IMG/VR virus record: IMGVR_UViG_3300046751_001135
Span: 1-57,978 of that record
Strand: one strand, 5' to 3'
Length of the DNA stretch: 57,978 nt
From: a virus
The notes beneath the pieces are model-generated. The model was not told where the DNA came from. It saw only the letters and a program-made list of their open reading frames with translations, and made no database searches. Positions 25,168 to 33,072 of the stretch are shown piece by piece (the first letter of the stretch is position 1; each line of letters starts with the position of its first letter). The position numbers and the translations under genes are program-made.

Positions 25168-26352
25168 ATGAATCAAGTACCATATCAGTTAACAGAAAAT
25201 TCAATTACAATCTTTTGGGAAGGTAAACCCCACACAATCCGCAAGGATCATGTGAACTTCCAACTTGCCAAGAAAGCTATTCTTGATGCTAGGTATGACG
25301 ATCTTGGTGATCTTATTGATGTTGTTAAGGCGGTTGAAAATTTTGTTGAAGGCGATATTGAAGTCAAAGACGAAGTTGTTTATTATAAAGGTCATCGTTT
25401 ACATGGCGTTGTTGTTGATAAATTGCTCGATATGCTTCGTGCAGGAATGAAAGATTCTGCCCCCCTCACCAATTTTATTACTCGCTTACAAGCTAATCCA
25501 AGTGCAAATTCAGTAAATGAACTTTATTCTTTTATGAGTTATAAGTCTCTTGCGAATACTCCCGAAGGTAAAGTTTTGGGCTACAAAGGTGTACAATCCG
25601 ATTATTGGAGTACAACAGGCAATGCTGACACTATCGTATTGCAAGGCAAAACCAATGCTCGCCATCAAATTCTCAATGAGGTTGGTGCAACAATTGAAGT
25701 TGCTCGCAGATGTGTAGATGATAATAAGGATAATCATTGCTCTTTTGGTCTTCATGTTGGTTCATTTGATTATGCTGATAGTTGGGCAGGAGAAGGTGGA
25801 AAGTTGCTTCTAGTAGAGTTTGATCCTGCTGATGCAGTATCTGTACCAACTGATTGCGATTTTCAAAAACTTAGAGTTTCTAAGTATAAGGTAATCTCTG
25901 ATATTACTGATGCAAGAAAAGAGTTAAATAAACCTGTCTACGAGGCTAATAAGCCTATTTATGGATCAGATGATGATAATGATGATGAAAATTACGATGA
26001 TGATTCAGATTATGTAGATATGGAATCAAATGTTGATGATGGTTCGGGTATTGAATATGATCTTGATGAACATGATAATTATGATGATGATGATGATGAT
26101 GATTTAGTAAAAGATTCAGATTTAGTAGAGATTTCTATAAAAAATTATATTAATAAAAAACATTTATCAAATATAAATCCAACTATTAAACAAATTGCTG
26201 ATTTAAGGATATGCAAAAATAATCATGTGGGGTATAATGGCGTCGCTAAAATAGTTTCAAAATTAGACGATGTGATGGTTGACTCTAGCTATGATGCCTC
26301 TCTCTTACCTTTAGGTTCTCGTCAAATAGTTATTGAAGATACTCCCTTTTAA
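25168..26352 (+). CDS. rIIB: rIIB-like protein with acidic linker
   Basis: 394 residues. The N-terminal 250 match rIIB: a short beta domain, a helical segment, then FMSYKSLANTPEG, VLGYKGV and the HCSFGLHVGSFDYA block typical of the family. Residues about 262-315 form a highly acidic Asp-run linker, and the C-terminal 70 residues look like a small helical domain (PTIKQIADLRICKNNHVGYN) that may bind nucleic acid. It is longer than T4 rIIB (about 310). Strong ribosome-binding site. A partner of rIIA is inferred from adjacency and family. Confidence 0.85.
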   Translation: MNQVPYQLTENSITIFWEGKPHTIRKDHVNFQLAKKAILDARYDDLGDLIDVVKAVENFVEGDIEVKDEVVYYKGHRLHGVVVDKLLDMLRAGMKDSAPLTNFITRLQANPSANSVNELYSFMSYKSLANTPEGKVLGYKGVQSDYWSTTGNADTIVLQGKTNARHQILNEVGATIEVARRCVDDNKDNHCSFGLHVGSFDYADSWAGEGGKLLLVEFDPADAVSVPTDCDFQKLRVSKYKVISDITDARKELNKPVYEANKPIYGSDDDNDDENYDDDSDYVDMESNVDDGSGIEYDLDEHDNYDDDDDDDLVKDSDLVEISIKNYINKKHLSNINPTIKQIADLRICKNNHVGYNGVAKIVSKLDDVMVDSSYDASLLPLGSRQIVIEDTPF

Positions 26353-26354
26353 TA

Positions 26355-26501
26355 ATGGATAAAAAAAAGAAAGATAAAAAAATATCAGTAGAAGAAATGA
26401 GTTTCTTAAAAAAACTTTTCGCTAACCCTTATAGGTCTTATAGCAAAAAAGAGCAAAAAGCTATTAGCGAATATCTTTGTAAACTTGGGAAAAGTAAATG
26501 A
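26355..26501 (+). CDS. Hypothetical 48-residue basic protein
   Basis: Starts two bases after the rIIB stop; Lys-rich, with FLKKLFANPYRSYSKKEQKA. Probably co-transcribed with rIIB. A terminator follows. Confidence 0.5.
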   Translation: MDKKKKDKKISVEEMSFLKKLFANPYRSYSKKEQKAISEYLCKLGKSK

Positions 26502-26555
26502 TTTTGGGTATTGTGGCGAGGTTTTCTCTTTACCTTGGTAATGCTTTCATCACCC

Positions 26556-26590
26556 GATCCGTAATCACATAAAAGCGGATCATTTTTATA
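26556..26590 (+). terminator. Terminator after rIIB operon
   Basis: GATCCG (26556-26561) pairs with CGGATC (26576-26581), followed by ATTTTTATA. Confidence 0.55.
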
Positions 26591-27099
26591 ATTACAAATA
26601 ATCTTTTAAAACATTAATTCACACAGGAAAATGATAATTTCAAATAGTTTTTACTTTGTGCTTGCTTTATATATCATTATCTATTAGTATATATAACATA
26701 ATACAATATATATAGAGAGAGAATATAAGAGATAATATAATAAATAACACAAGAAATAATAAATATATTGAAATGTAATGAATTATAAATATAATAATTG
26801 TAGAGTACGCGAATTAATTATATAAAAATAAGATGAGATTAAAAATATTTGCAATTATAAAAAATTTTATATTAAATAAAAAAGAAAAACAAATTCAAAA
26901 TAATTCAAAACAAAATAATTTAAAATATGTGCGAAATAAATATGGATTTTTTTCGCTTCAAAATAAAGAAAAATAGCAAAAAATAAAAAATAATAATTGA
27001 AAATAAAAAATAATGCAATAATTTAAAATAATTTAAAAGCATAAAAAATTGAATTAAATTTGCGCGAAATAATAAAAAATAAAAAAAAGAGGAATAAAA
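26591..27099. other. AT-rich non-coding region
   Basis: About 510 bases of extreme AT content with no convincing gene. It holds runs of TATATA and many AATAA words, and GCGAAATAA-type words at 26931 and 27062, with a third at 27309 beyond the next gene. It could be an origin or a scaffold or packaging element; nothing proves it. Confidence 0.4.
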
Positions 27100-27309
27100 A
27101 TGGATATTGGTGATCAGAGCGTCAATTTTATTGAAGGTCATTTAGATGATAAATTCAGAAAAGTAATGGAGAAGCAACTTATTAAAGATATGTATTGGAT
27201 AGATACGGAAATAGGTGCGCGATGTGTTGCTACTCTTTTTGATGTAAATGATGAATCGTCAAATAACTTAATAGCATTATTTCCACCATTCACCCCGATA
27301 GATAATTAG
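27100..27309 (+). CDS. Hypothetical small protein
   Basis: 69 residues, acidic. GAGGAA precedes the ATG. It stands alone between AT-rich sequence and the leftward pair. Not recognised. Confidence 0.5.
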   Translation: MDIGDQSVNFIEGHLDDKFRKVMEKQLIKDMYWIDTEIGARCVATLFDVNDESSNNLIALFPPFTPIDN

Positions 27310-27324
27310 CGCGAAATAACTTGA

Positions 27325-27411
27325 TTAATTTTTATCTGGAAGTAAAATAAAAATAATTAAAATAATTATTGTCGTTAATAAAAACGCGTCCCAAAGTTCT
27401 AAGAATGTCAT
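27325..27411 (-). CDS. Micro membrane peptide (28 aa), leftward
   Basis: ATGA overlap with the stop of the leftward gene 27408-27602. The peptide is one hydrophobic helix (LLTTIIILIIFILL). The overlap supports it being real. Confidence 0.45.
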   Translation of the reverse strand: MTFLELWDAFLLTTIIILIIFILLPDKN

Positions 27412-27602
27412 TTTTTATTTTTTTTAATTGTTTCTATTAATAATTCGTAATGCTTGTATCTTTCATCACTCATATTTGTTAATAAGTGCCAAGCATACTC
27501 TCTTATTCTCATTAATCTTTTTTCGGGAGTTCCATTTACCCAATAAAAAGTATTTGAATTCTCTAAATCTTTAATAATGTAATTATATATTTCTCTATTC
27601 AT
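27408..27602 (-). CDS. Hypothetical leftward protein
   Basis: 64 residues with protein-like composition (FYWVNGTPEKRLMRIREYAW). It is a leftward gene within a rightward region. No good promoter was found upstream. Not recognised. Confidence 0.5.
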   Translation of the reverse strand: MNREIYNYIIKDLENSNTFYWVNGTPEKRLMRIREYAWHLLTNMSDERYKHYELLIETIKKNKK

Positions 27603-27680
27603 CCCAACATATAGTACACTATAAAGGCAAAATAATTTAATACAAAATTTTATTAAATAATAAATAATTTAATTTTACAC

Positions 27681-27709
27681 TTGACTTTATAATAATTTTT
27701 ATTTAGATT
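27681..27709 (+). promoter_or_regulatory. Promoter with leader, 27761 operon
   Basis: TTGACT (27681-27686), 17 bp, TAGATT (27704-27709). A leader of about 45 bases ends in AAAGGAAAA before the ATG. Confidence 0.6.
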
Positions 27710-27760
27710 GAACTTATTCAAAGCCAAATAAAGCGTGAAAAGTGTTAAAAAAGGAAAATT

Positions 27761-28099
27761 ATGAATCTAGCAAAAGAAATCAATGAAAAATTAGATCAAA
27801 TATTATTCATTCGCCATGAAGCAAATCGTATGGATCACGATTTAGATGATAATCAAATATTGAGTAATATTCAAACAGGAGAGAAGCAAAATAAGCAACA
27901 AGCATTAGAAATAGTTGAGGGTATGATAGATGAAGTAAAAAATGAATTAAATCAAATAACAAATAACGGATTAAATGTTAAAAATATTTTTACAAATAAA
28001 TATTATATAAATGATTTTATGCAAGATAAGATTTGCGCTGAAATTGAAACAAATAATATGCTAAATAATAATCAACCAAATAATATAGAATTAAATTAA
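27761..28099 (+). CDS. Hypothetical Asn-rich helical protein
   Basis: 112 residues, helical, with an Asn-rich tail. Has a ribosome-binding site. Not recognised. Confidence 0.55.
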   Translation: MNLAKEINEKLDQILFIRHEANRMDHDLDDNQILSNIQTGEKQNKQQALEIVEGMIDEVKNELNQITNNGLNVKNIFTNKYYINDFMQDKICAEIETNNMLNNNQPNNIELN

Positions 28100-28100
28100 A

Positions 28101-28295
28101 ATGATTAAAATAATTCAACACTCTAATTTTAAAGAATTTTTTCAAGTTTTAAATTTCGGCAAAATCGTTGACGAATATCGAGGCGAGGCAATGGCAATAA
28201 GAAAAGCCTCTCGAATTGCTAGAAAACAAAAGCAAGAATTAATTAGAATACAAACTGAAGAAGGAAAAAGAACAATTCAATTAAAAAAAGTTTGA
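28101..28295 (+). CDS. Small basic protein, paralogue of 40749-40919
   Basis: 64 residues. MIKIIQHSNFKEFF...FGKIVDE...A-x-A...A aligns along its length with the leftward protein ending at 40749 (MIKILRNPNFSNWF...FGELIDN). The fold looks like a beta hairpin plus one long helix. Function unknown. Its TGA stop is in the next -35 box. Confidence 0.55.
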   Translation: MIKIIQHSNFKEFFQVLNFGKIVDEYRGEAMAIRKASRIARKQKQELIRIQTEEGKRTIQLKKV

Positions 28296-28320
28296 CAAGG
28301 GGTAGAATTTAGACTAGGAT
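28292..28320 (+). promoter_or_regulatory. Promoter overlapping a stop
   Basis: TTGACA (28292-28297), 17 bp, TAGGAT (28315-28320). A leader with GGAGG follows. Confidence 0.7.
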
Positions 28321-28352
28321 GTAATCATAACATTCAAATAGGAGGAAAAATT

Positions 28353-28544
28353 ATGGCTAATATAGCAAAATGCGCAAGAGCAACATCAGTAATGAATAAA
28401 GTAAAGGGCAAAGACCCATTCGCTTTCACTCGCAGGTTCTTAGGTTATAATGAGGCGACAGAAGGTATTCTCGCCCAACAACGAGAAGCAGATCGCAGGT
28501 TGAAACAAATACAAGCTAAAAGATTAGCAAAGGGGGTAGCATAA
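28353..28544 (+). CDS. Hypothetical basic protein, strong ribosome-binding site
   Basis: 63 residues, very basic, helical, ending QAKRLAKGVA. Consensus-like promoter plus GGAGGAAAA before the ATG suggest strong expression. A nucleic-acid-binding role is possible. Confidence 0.55.
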   Translation: MANIAKCARATSVMNKVKGKDPFAFTRRFLGYNEATEGILAQQREADRRLKQIQAKRLAKGVA

Positions 28545-28801
28545 TGGACGCATCAATCAAGAAAATCGGTGATCACCCCGATGTTAGTCTCTTCGCAACC
28601 AATGAAGAACTATACGAGAAATTAACTCCAAAAGAATTAATGTTGATTAAATTAGTTAAACTAGAAGAGTTTGCAGATGATTTATATAGGTCTACTGAGA
28701 GTAATTATCATGCAGAATTGTTTCCTGCGGATAAAAGTTGGTTTAAAATAAAAGAATTATTAAAAGAGTTACGCGAATTAAACAAGGATAATCTATTATG
28801 A
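28544..28801 (+). CDS. Hypothetical protein
   Basis: 85 residues, acidic, helical. One-base overlap upstream and ATGA overlap downstream. Not recognised. Confidence 0.55.
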   Translation: MDASIKKIGDHPDVSLFATNEELYEKLTPKELMLIKLVKLEEFADDLYRSTESNYHAELFPADKSWFKIKELLKELRELNKDNLL

Positions 28802-29268
28802 AATACATTACATTTATTACATTTTTAATTGCAACTAAAAGTTTTGCTTGTTGCGATTTAACTTGGTTAAAAAATCCTAGGTTTTATACTGACAAACATG
28901 GCAATGAGGTAAAAATACTTTGCCCCAAAACATGGAAGCAACATCCACCATATCAGTTGGAAGTTGTTTCTAAATATAGATATGAACTTAATGGAGTTAA
29001 GCTTAAAAGAAGTTACGATGTAAAAAAACTCATCAAAATAGTTAAACAAAAATTAGATAAAGATAAAGTTAAGTTTGCTATTTATCAAGATAGATATAAA
29101 ACTAAAATAGTATTAATGCCCTTTAATGGTATAGAAGAATATATATCTACTTTTAATAATGGTTTGGGTTCTTCATTGAAAACTAATTCGGCACATCAAG
29201 ATTTAGTTTTAAATATAGAAGATACTAAAGAAATGTTCTCAAAAGAATTTGAAAAATTATATAAATAA
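28798..29268 (+). CDS. Exported protein, function unknown
   Basis: 156 residues with a signal peptide (ITFITFLIATKSFA, cleavage near residue 17), then CC and a basic mature domain. Together with the following lipoprotein it suggests a periplasmic or envelope role during infection. Confidence 0.6.
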   Translation: MKYITFITFLIATKSFACCDLTWLKNPRFYTDKHGNEVKILCPKTWKQHPPYQLEVVSKYRYELNGVKLKRSYDVKKLIKIVKQKLDKDKVKFAIYQDRYKTKIVLMPFNGIEEYISTFNNGLGSSLKTNSAHQDLVLNIEDTKEMFSKEFEKLYK

Positions 29269-29286
29269 TATTACTATTTAATATAA

Positions 29287-29523
29287 ATGAAGTATATAAC
29301 TCTTATCTTATTATTTTTAACAGGATGCAACCATTGCGATTATAGTGACCCTCATGCTCCAACCTCTCATAGTTGCCCGAAGGCAGGTCACGGACCTTGC
29401 TATTTGTGTGATGAAGACCTCGCTCATCTCCATCCTTATTTTGAAGATATAGAAGGATCAAATAGATTTAACGATGATGCGAAATCAAGAGCATTAAGGA
29501 TAATAAGGTCAAAAACTCAATGA
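29287..29523 (+). CDS. Small lipoprotein
   Basis: 78 residues with a lipobox LTGC after a hydrophobic leader (ITLILLFLTGC). The mature part is His- and Cys-rich, including CYLCDEDLAHLH, a possible metal site. Phage lipoproteins often act as spanins or superinfection-exclusion factors; neither is shown here. ATGA overlap with the glycosyltransferase gene. Confidence 0.65.
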   Translation: MKYITLILLFLTGCNHCDYSDPHAPTSHSCPKAGHGPCYLCDEDLAHLHPYFEDIEGSNRFNDDAKSRALRIIRSKTQ

Positions 29524-30212
29524 GTCCTAGCAAATTTCAAGGAGGTTCTGGATATTTAGAGTTTAAATATCAGATGGAAGAAGCTTTAAGGGAAGAGGGG
29601 TTAAATCCTGAAAATGTGGTTGCAAACCCTCCGATAGCTAAATTCTCGAAGAGATTTTACCAACAAGTCCACAAATTGCCAAGAAAAAAGATTTATGACT
29701 ATTGCTTTATGGGGACAATAAATTCAAAAGGAATTAAAAATAACAGACAGTGGGTTATAGAATTTGCAAAAAAAAATTTTACAAACAAATCGTATTTTTT
29801 AAATACAGATGATGAACCTAATTGGAAAAGTTTAGGTTCATTTGATTATACAAATTCGGGTAAAGGATATAACCCTAGAAATAATCGCACCCTCACTAAA
29901 GATTTGCAAAATTTAAGATACAACCCCTTAGAAAATGATAAAGAATATCTTCAAATAATGTGTCAAAGTAAATACTGCCTGTGTCCAGCAGGTGATGCTA
30001 CTTGGAGTTTCAGATTTTATGAAGCATTGATGTGCAGAAGCTTGCCTATAGTGGAAAGTGAATATCATGCTTACAGAACAAAAGAAGAATCTAAATTAGG
30101 TTACAAATTTTTATTACTCGAAGATTTTAAAAAGGAAATAAAGTATAAAAAACTAATCGATGAAAATACAATTATATTTGATAGAAACCATTTAATAGTT
30201 GACAAAAGGTAA
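29520..30212 (+). CDS. Exostosin-like glycosyltransferase
   Basis: 230 residues. The core CLCPAGDATWSFRFYEALM followed by SLPIV (residues about 153-178) is the exostosin/GT47-like sugar-nucleotide signature, matching the protein at the left window edge. No membrane segment. It may add a sugar to virion or host glycans. Its last codons contain the -35 box of the RNA promoter. Confidence 0.7.
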   Translation: MSPSKFQGGSGYLEFKYQMEEALREEGLNPENVVANPPIAKFSKRFYQQVHKLPRKKIYDYCFMGTINSKGIKNNRQWVIEFAKKNFTNKSYFLNTDDEPNWKSLGSFDYTNSGKGYNPRNNRTLTKDLQNLRYNPLENDKEYLQIMCQSKYCLCPAGDATWSFRFYEALMCRSLPIVESEYHAYRTKEESKLGYKFLLLEDFKKEIKYKKLIDENTIIFDRNHLIVDKR

Positions 30213-30227
30213 TTTTTTTAGTATTAT
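30199..30227 (+). promoter_or_regulatory. Promoter of structured RNA
   Basis: TTGACA (30199-30204), 17 bp, TATTAT (30222-30227). Transcription would start near 30234. Confidence 0.7.
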
Positions 30228-30233
30228 AGTAAG

Positions 30234-30580
30234 TATCATCCATGATTGAGAAGAGGCGACTCAAATAAATAAAATAGCCTCAAAATTTTTGTTCTTTAAT
30301 ATTTTTTATCACTTTGGAAGGGCTTATAATCCTTCCTGTGGGTGACCGAATAAACCTGTCGTGAGCGGGTTAAGGTATGCAAATTCCCTGTGGTGGGGCG
30401 GTAGAGTTCAATCGAATGAGCCGATGACAAATACCATGTCTAATTTGTGGTTGGAAGTAGGTACACCATGAACTGATGTTCACGCCGAAAACTTGAGGGT
30501 ATACAGTAATCCCTCCCCACACCAATTTCCTCTGAACACTCGCCCCCCTCGATCCATGGATGATCGAGGGGGGCTTTTTT
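30234..30580 (+). ncRNA. Candidate structured non-coding RNA (about 345 nt)
   Basis: No ORF of useful size, higher GC than its surroundings, its own consensus-like promoter and a strong terminator. Visible stems: GAGGC/GCCTC (30253/30277), GGAAGG/CCTTCC (30316/30331), AACCTG/CGGGTT (30353/30366), ACAAAT/ATTTGT (30427/30443), TGAAC/GTTCA (30469/30478), and a long-range GTG-TGGGG/CCCCACAC pairing (30390/30515) enclosing the last two. I could not match it to tmRNA, RNase P, SRP, 6S or known riboswitch signatures. Confidence 0.6.
30542..30580 (+). terminator. Strong intrinsic terminator of the RNA
   Basis: 13-bp stem GCCCCCCTCGATC (30542-30554) with GATCGAGGGGGGC (30562-30574), followed by TTTTTT. 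Confidence 0.9.
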
Positions 30581-30582
30581 GT

Positions 30583-30611
30583 TTGACCATATTAATATTT
30601 TATACTAGAGT
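30583..30611 (+). promoter_or_regulatory. Leaderless promoter
   Basis: TTGACC (30583-30588), 17 bp, TAGAGT (30606-30611), ATG 6 bases later. It begins directly after the RNA terminator. Confidence 0.7.
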
Positions 30612-30617
30612 ATTATT

Positions 30618-30872
30618 ATGGAAACAATAAAAGAAATTCTATCATCATATGGTTATATGAACAAAAAACAGTTAACTGAGCTCGCAGAGCACTTTCCCTG
30701 CACTAAAGTAGTTATTAAGTGGGGAGCCATGGAGAGAGAGGTTATCGAAGCTTGGAGGGCAGCTGCTCGCATCACTGAAGTAGAAAAAAACGATATCGAT
30801 TACTGTCGTAATGTTTTCTTCAGGGGTCGAGAGATGGATCTCTTAAGAACAGTTTTTGCTATAGCCAAATAA
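30618..30872 (+). CDS. Hypothetical protein
   Basis: 84 residues, helical, with WGAMEREVIEAWRAA. Fewer AT-biased codons than neighbours. Leaderless start. Not recognised. Confidence 0.55.
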   Translation: METIKEILSSYGYMNKKQLTELAEHFPCTKVVIKWGAMEREVIEAWRAAARITEVEKNDIDYCRNVFFRGREMDLLRTVFAIAK

Positions 30873-30947
30873 CAATAATAACAATATATAATATGGAAAT
30901 AGTGATAATAATGTCTATCGTTCTTGGTTTTAAATTACTTATGGATT

Positions 30948-31163
30948 ATGATTCTTAAATTCTCATTTAAAATAATAAATTATTTTTTTATGTTTATTTT
31001 TATATATTTTGCATTCTTTCTTGCTTACCATTGGTTAATACCTTGGTATCTTGACGCATATCAAATAGAATGTACATGGGATAATATGTATTACCAAAAT
31101 AATAAATTACTACCCAGTCCTGGATATATAATAAATAACATTAGTATAAATAATAACAAATAA
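30948..31163 (+). CDS. Small membrane protein
   Basis: 71 residues from ATG 30948. One or two transmembrane helices (IINYFFMFIFIYFAFFLAYHW) and an Asn-rich polar tail. An upstream TTG at 30924 is possible but less likely. Unknown function; holin-like size, but no further evidence. Confidence 0.45.
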   Translation: MILKFSFKIINYFFMFIFIYFAFFLAYHWLIPWYLDAYQIECTWDNMYYQNNKLLPSPGYIINNISINNNK

Positions 31164-31253
31164 TAAATAACAAATAATATAAATATAATAAAAATTATGA
31201 AGAATTATTAAGTAATGTTAGGAACAAGGTGATTGTATAAAGTGTTGATAGTC

Positions 31254-31316
31254 AAGCACTTAAAGCGGAGCGCTGCGATAAACCCTAACTGCTTAAAATT
31301 CAACAACTTACAAAAG
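31254..31316 (+). repeat. Intergenic hairpin element copy 1
   Basis: Arm AAGCACTTA (31254), 23-base GC-rich core, arm TAACTGCTT (31286), third arm AACAACTTAC followed by AAAAGCATTTTTATT. Upstream of the promoter at 31337. Confidence 0.7.
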
Positions 31317-31336
31317 CATTTTTATTTTCTTTTTAT

Positions 31337-31365
31337 TTGACAGCAACTAAAAATTCCCTTAGTGT
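31337..31365 (+). promoter_or_regulatory. Leaderless promoter downstream of element 1
   Basis: TTGACA (31337-31342), 17 bp, TAGTGT (31360-31365), ATG 6 bases later. Confidence 0.7.
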
Positions 31366-31371
31366 GTTTAT

Positions 31372-31539
31372 ATGCAAGAAACAATAGATATCACACCAAC
31401 ATGGTCAGCACTCGTTCCTGTTATGGTCGAGGTGTTGAAAAGCCCACAAGCAAACAACACCGCAAAAGCAGAAGTAACCCAAGAATTACTTCGCCTCGCA
31501 AAGATTGTAGACGACCAAAACGAAAGGGCAAAACAATGA
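31372..31539 (+). CDS. Hypothetical 55-residue protein
   Basis: Frame chosen from the leaderless promoter: MQETIDITPTWSALVPVMVE and a helical Lys/Glu C-terminus. A longer overlapping frame (from 31362) here is Arg/Ser-rich and non-protein-like. ATGA overlap with the next gene. Confidence 0.6.
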   Translation: MQETIDITPTWSALVPVMVEVLKSPQANNTAKAEVTQELLRLAKIVDDQNERAKQ

Positions 31540-31760
31540 CATTATCAGAATCAATTATGGATATCGTTAGAGGCAACCTCGCATGGTCGGATCCCATGTC
31601 AACAGTTTGTCTCGACCAATGCGAACGCCACCCTGACAAGTTCCCGAAGGGTAGCTCATTCCAATCGGAGGATGAATCTTTAGAAGATATCATTAGGGAC
31701 TTGACAGCATTACAAGATGAACGTAGAATAGAATCATCTTTTCAATCAGCACAACTATAA
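31536..31760 (+). CDS. Hypothetical protein
   Basis: 74 residues from ATG 31536 (ATGA coupling). Acidic with a single Cys and LEDIIRDLTALQDERR helix. The upstream extension of this frame is a shadow of the previous gene. Confidence 0.6.
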   Translation: MTLSESIMDIVRGNLAWSDPMSTVCLDQCERHPDKFPKGSSFQSEDESLEDIIRDLTALQDERRIESSFQSAQL

Positions 31761-31773
31761 CACAAGGAAAATT

Positions 31774-31989
31774 ATGACAGCAGTATTAGACACACCCGAA
31801 CAAATCGAAATGTTTCGCTACAAAACTCTTCTCAGAGGTTTAAGGCTTGAGACTTTAGGTATGCAAATGAGTCGAGGCAGATCTTGCTATTCTATCATCA
31901 AACAAGAGTTTGGTCTCAAAGGTAGCAAGCAAAAAGTTTTTGATCAATTTAAACTTATGTTAGAACAAGTAAACGAAAGGGCAGTATAA
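31774..31989 (+). CDS. Conserved small phage protein
   Basis: 71 residues. The segment YKTLLRGLRLETLGMQMSRG and CYSIIKQEFGLKG match a short family of unknown function that I recognise from marine phages. AAGGAAAA precedes the ATG. Confidence 0.55.
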   Translation: MTAVLDTPEQIEMFRYKTLLRGLRLETLGMQMSRGRSCYSIIKQEFGLKGSKQKVFDQFKLMLEQVNERAV

Positions 31990-32201
31990 TGACAGCATCA
32001 CAAGTAGAAGCGAGAGTAGAGAGTTGGAATTGGAACATGAATATCTTTGAGATTTATGATGAACTTAGAGATGGGCATACGAGAAAACAACAAGAGGATT
32101 TACTTTCTTTTGCCTATCGTTATTTTAACAAAGATAAAATGATTTTAGAGCTTGCGTCTCACTTCGGAGTCTATAACATAGAGGATAATGAAAATGAATA
32201 A
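31989..32201 (+). CDS. Hypothetical small protein
   Basis: 70 residues, one-base overlap with the previous stop; helical, Trp-containing N-terminus. Overlaps the next gene by 14 bases. Confidence 0.55.
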   Translation: MTASQVEARVESWNWNMNIFEIYDELRDGHTRKQQEDLLSFAYRYFNKDKMILELASHFGVYNIEDNENE

Positions 32202-32433
32202 TTACATAGAAGCAACCTGCATCGGCAGTCCGCTAGATTTACCTGAATACAACGAAGATACTGAGCAATGGGAATTATTTTTTGAAGAATCAGAAACACC
32301 TTGGTTTCCGTACGATATTCCAAGAGATATTCTATCCGTGAGTTTCGAGTCGGCAGATTCAGCTTGCGATGCTTACAATCACTACAACCAAAACCCCGCA
32401 AGAGAGGATGTCGAAGATGAAATTATTGACTAA
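32188..32433 (+). CDS. Hypothetical very acidic protein
   Basis: 81 residues, two possible ATGs (32188, 32194). Asp/Glu-rich; no recognised domain. Overlaps the next gene. Confidence 0.55.
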   Translation: MKMNNYIEATCIGSPLDLPEYNEDTEQWELFFEESETPWFPYDIPRDILSVSFESADSACDAYNHYNQNPAREDVEDEIID

Positions 32434-32647
32434 AATTTATCGTTGGTTTAATCCGTTATATCAAGTTGTTTATCAGACTAAAGACGGCAGAACTGAAATG
32501 TACACAATAACCAAACCTCAGCACGAAAATGAGTTTGGCAATCAACAAGAAGGAAGGGGGGTTGTTGGCTTTAGATCTTTTTGTCTAAATAGGGACGGCA
32601 TACGATCCTTTCGATACGACCAAATTATATCTCTTAATAAAATCTAA
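32417..32647 (+). CDS. Hypothetical basic protein
   Basis: 76 residues from ATG 32417, chosen as the closest overlap to the previous stop. The beta-rich C-terminal VVGFRSFCLNRDGIRSFRYD resembles a WYL-type strand pair; weak. Confidence 0.5.
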   Translation: MKLLTKIYRWFNPLYQVVYQTKDGRTEMYTITKPQHENEFGNQQEGRGVVGFRSFCLNRDGIRSFRYDQIISLNKI

Positions 32648-32649
32648 TT

Positions 32650-32811
32650 ATGAAAAAAAATAAAGAAGTCTTAACCTTAAAGCAAATTGTAAGAAAATTA
32701 GGTCACATGCTAGCCATTAGAGAGCAAGCGGGGGACCAATCGAAAGATTATAAGGAAAAAAGAGCGATGCACGACAATCTATTATATAAGCTTTATTCAG
32801 GTAGATCATAA
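32650..32811 (+). CDS. Hypothetical 53-residue basic protein
   Basis: Starts two bases after the previous stop. Lys/Arg-rich, helical. Ends just before hairpin element 2. Confidence 0.5.
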   Translation: MKKNKEVLTLKQIVRKLGHMLAIREQAGDQSKDYKEKRAMHDNLLYKLYSGRS

Positions 32812-32824
32812 CCTTTTGATTATC

Positions 32825-32881
32825 AGTCACTTATGTGGCTGGCTGCCGCGCGCTCTAAGTGCTTGATACACAAGGAATTAA
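32825..32881 (+). repeat. Intergenic hairpin element copy 2
   Basis: Arm AGTCACTTA, 22-base core with GGCTGGCTGCCGC, arm TAAGTGCTT (32856); degenerate third arm. Confidence 0.65.
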
Positions 32882-32908
32882 AAAAGTTAAAATTATTTGT
32901 TATTTTTC

Positions 32909-32937
32909 TTGCTATAATTAAAAAATTAGCTTAGTAT
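32909..32937 (+). promoter_or_regulatory. Leaderless promoter downstream of element 2
   Basis: TTGCTA (32909-32914), 17 bp, TAGTAT (32932-32937), ATG 6 bases later. Confidence 0.65.
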
Positions 32938-32943
32938 GTTTAC

Positions 32944-33072
32944 ATGAAAGCGAGAGACATTAAGATCAGAAAAACCATTCTTTTCACTAAATCAAGACCT
33001 CACAAAGTCAAAACTAAAACGATACACAGAAAACTAAAACACAAGGAGAATCTAAACTATGTATGTAATTAA
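32944..33072 (+). CDS. Hypothetical 42-residue highly basic peptide
   Basis: About one third Lys/Arg. Leaderless start. Overlaps the next gene by 14 bases. Confidence 0.45.
   Translation: MKARDIKIRKTILFTKSRPHKVKTKTIHRKLKHKENLNYVCN

Noticed and set aside
30234-30580. tmRNA, RNase P or SRP RNA
   Set aside because: No tRNA-like T-arm with CCA, no tag ORF, no RNase P core words and no SRP loop were found.
31362-31535. N-terminal extension of the 31536 gene (RHTNMVSTRSC-type)
   Set aside because: Arg/Ser-rich shadow of the 31372 gene, which has a promoter at the standard distance and ATGA coupling.
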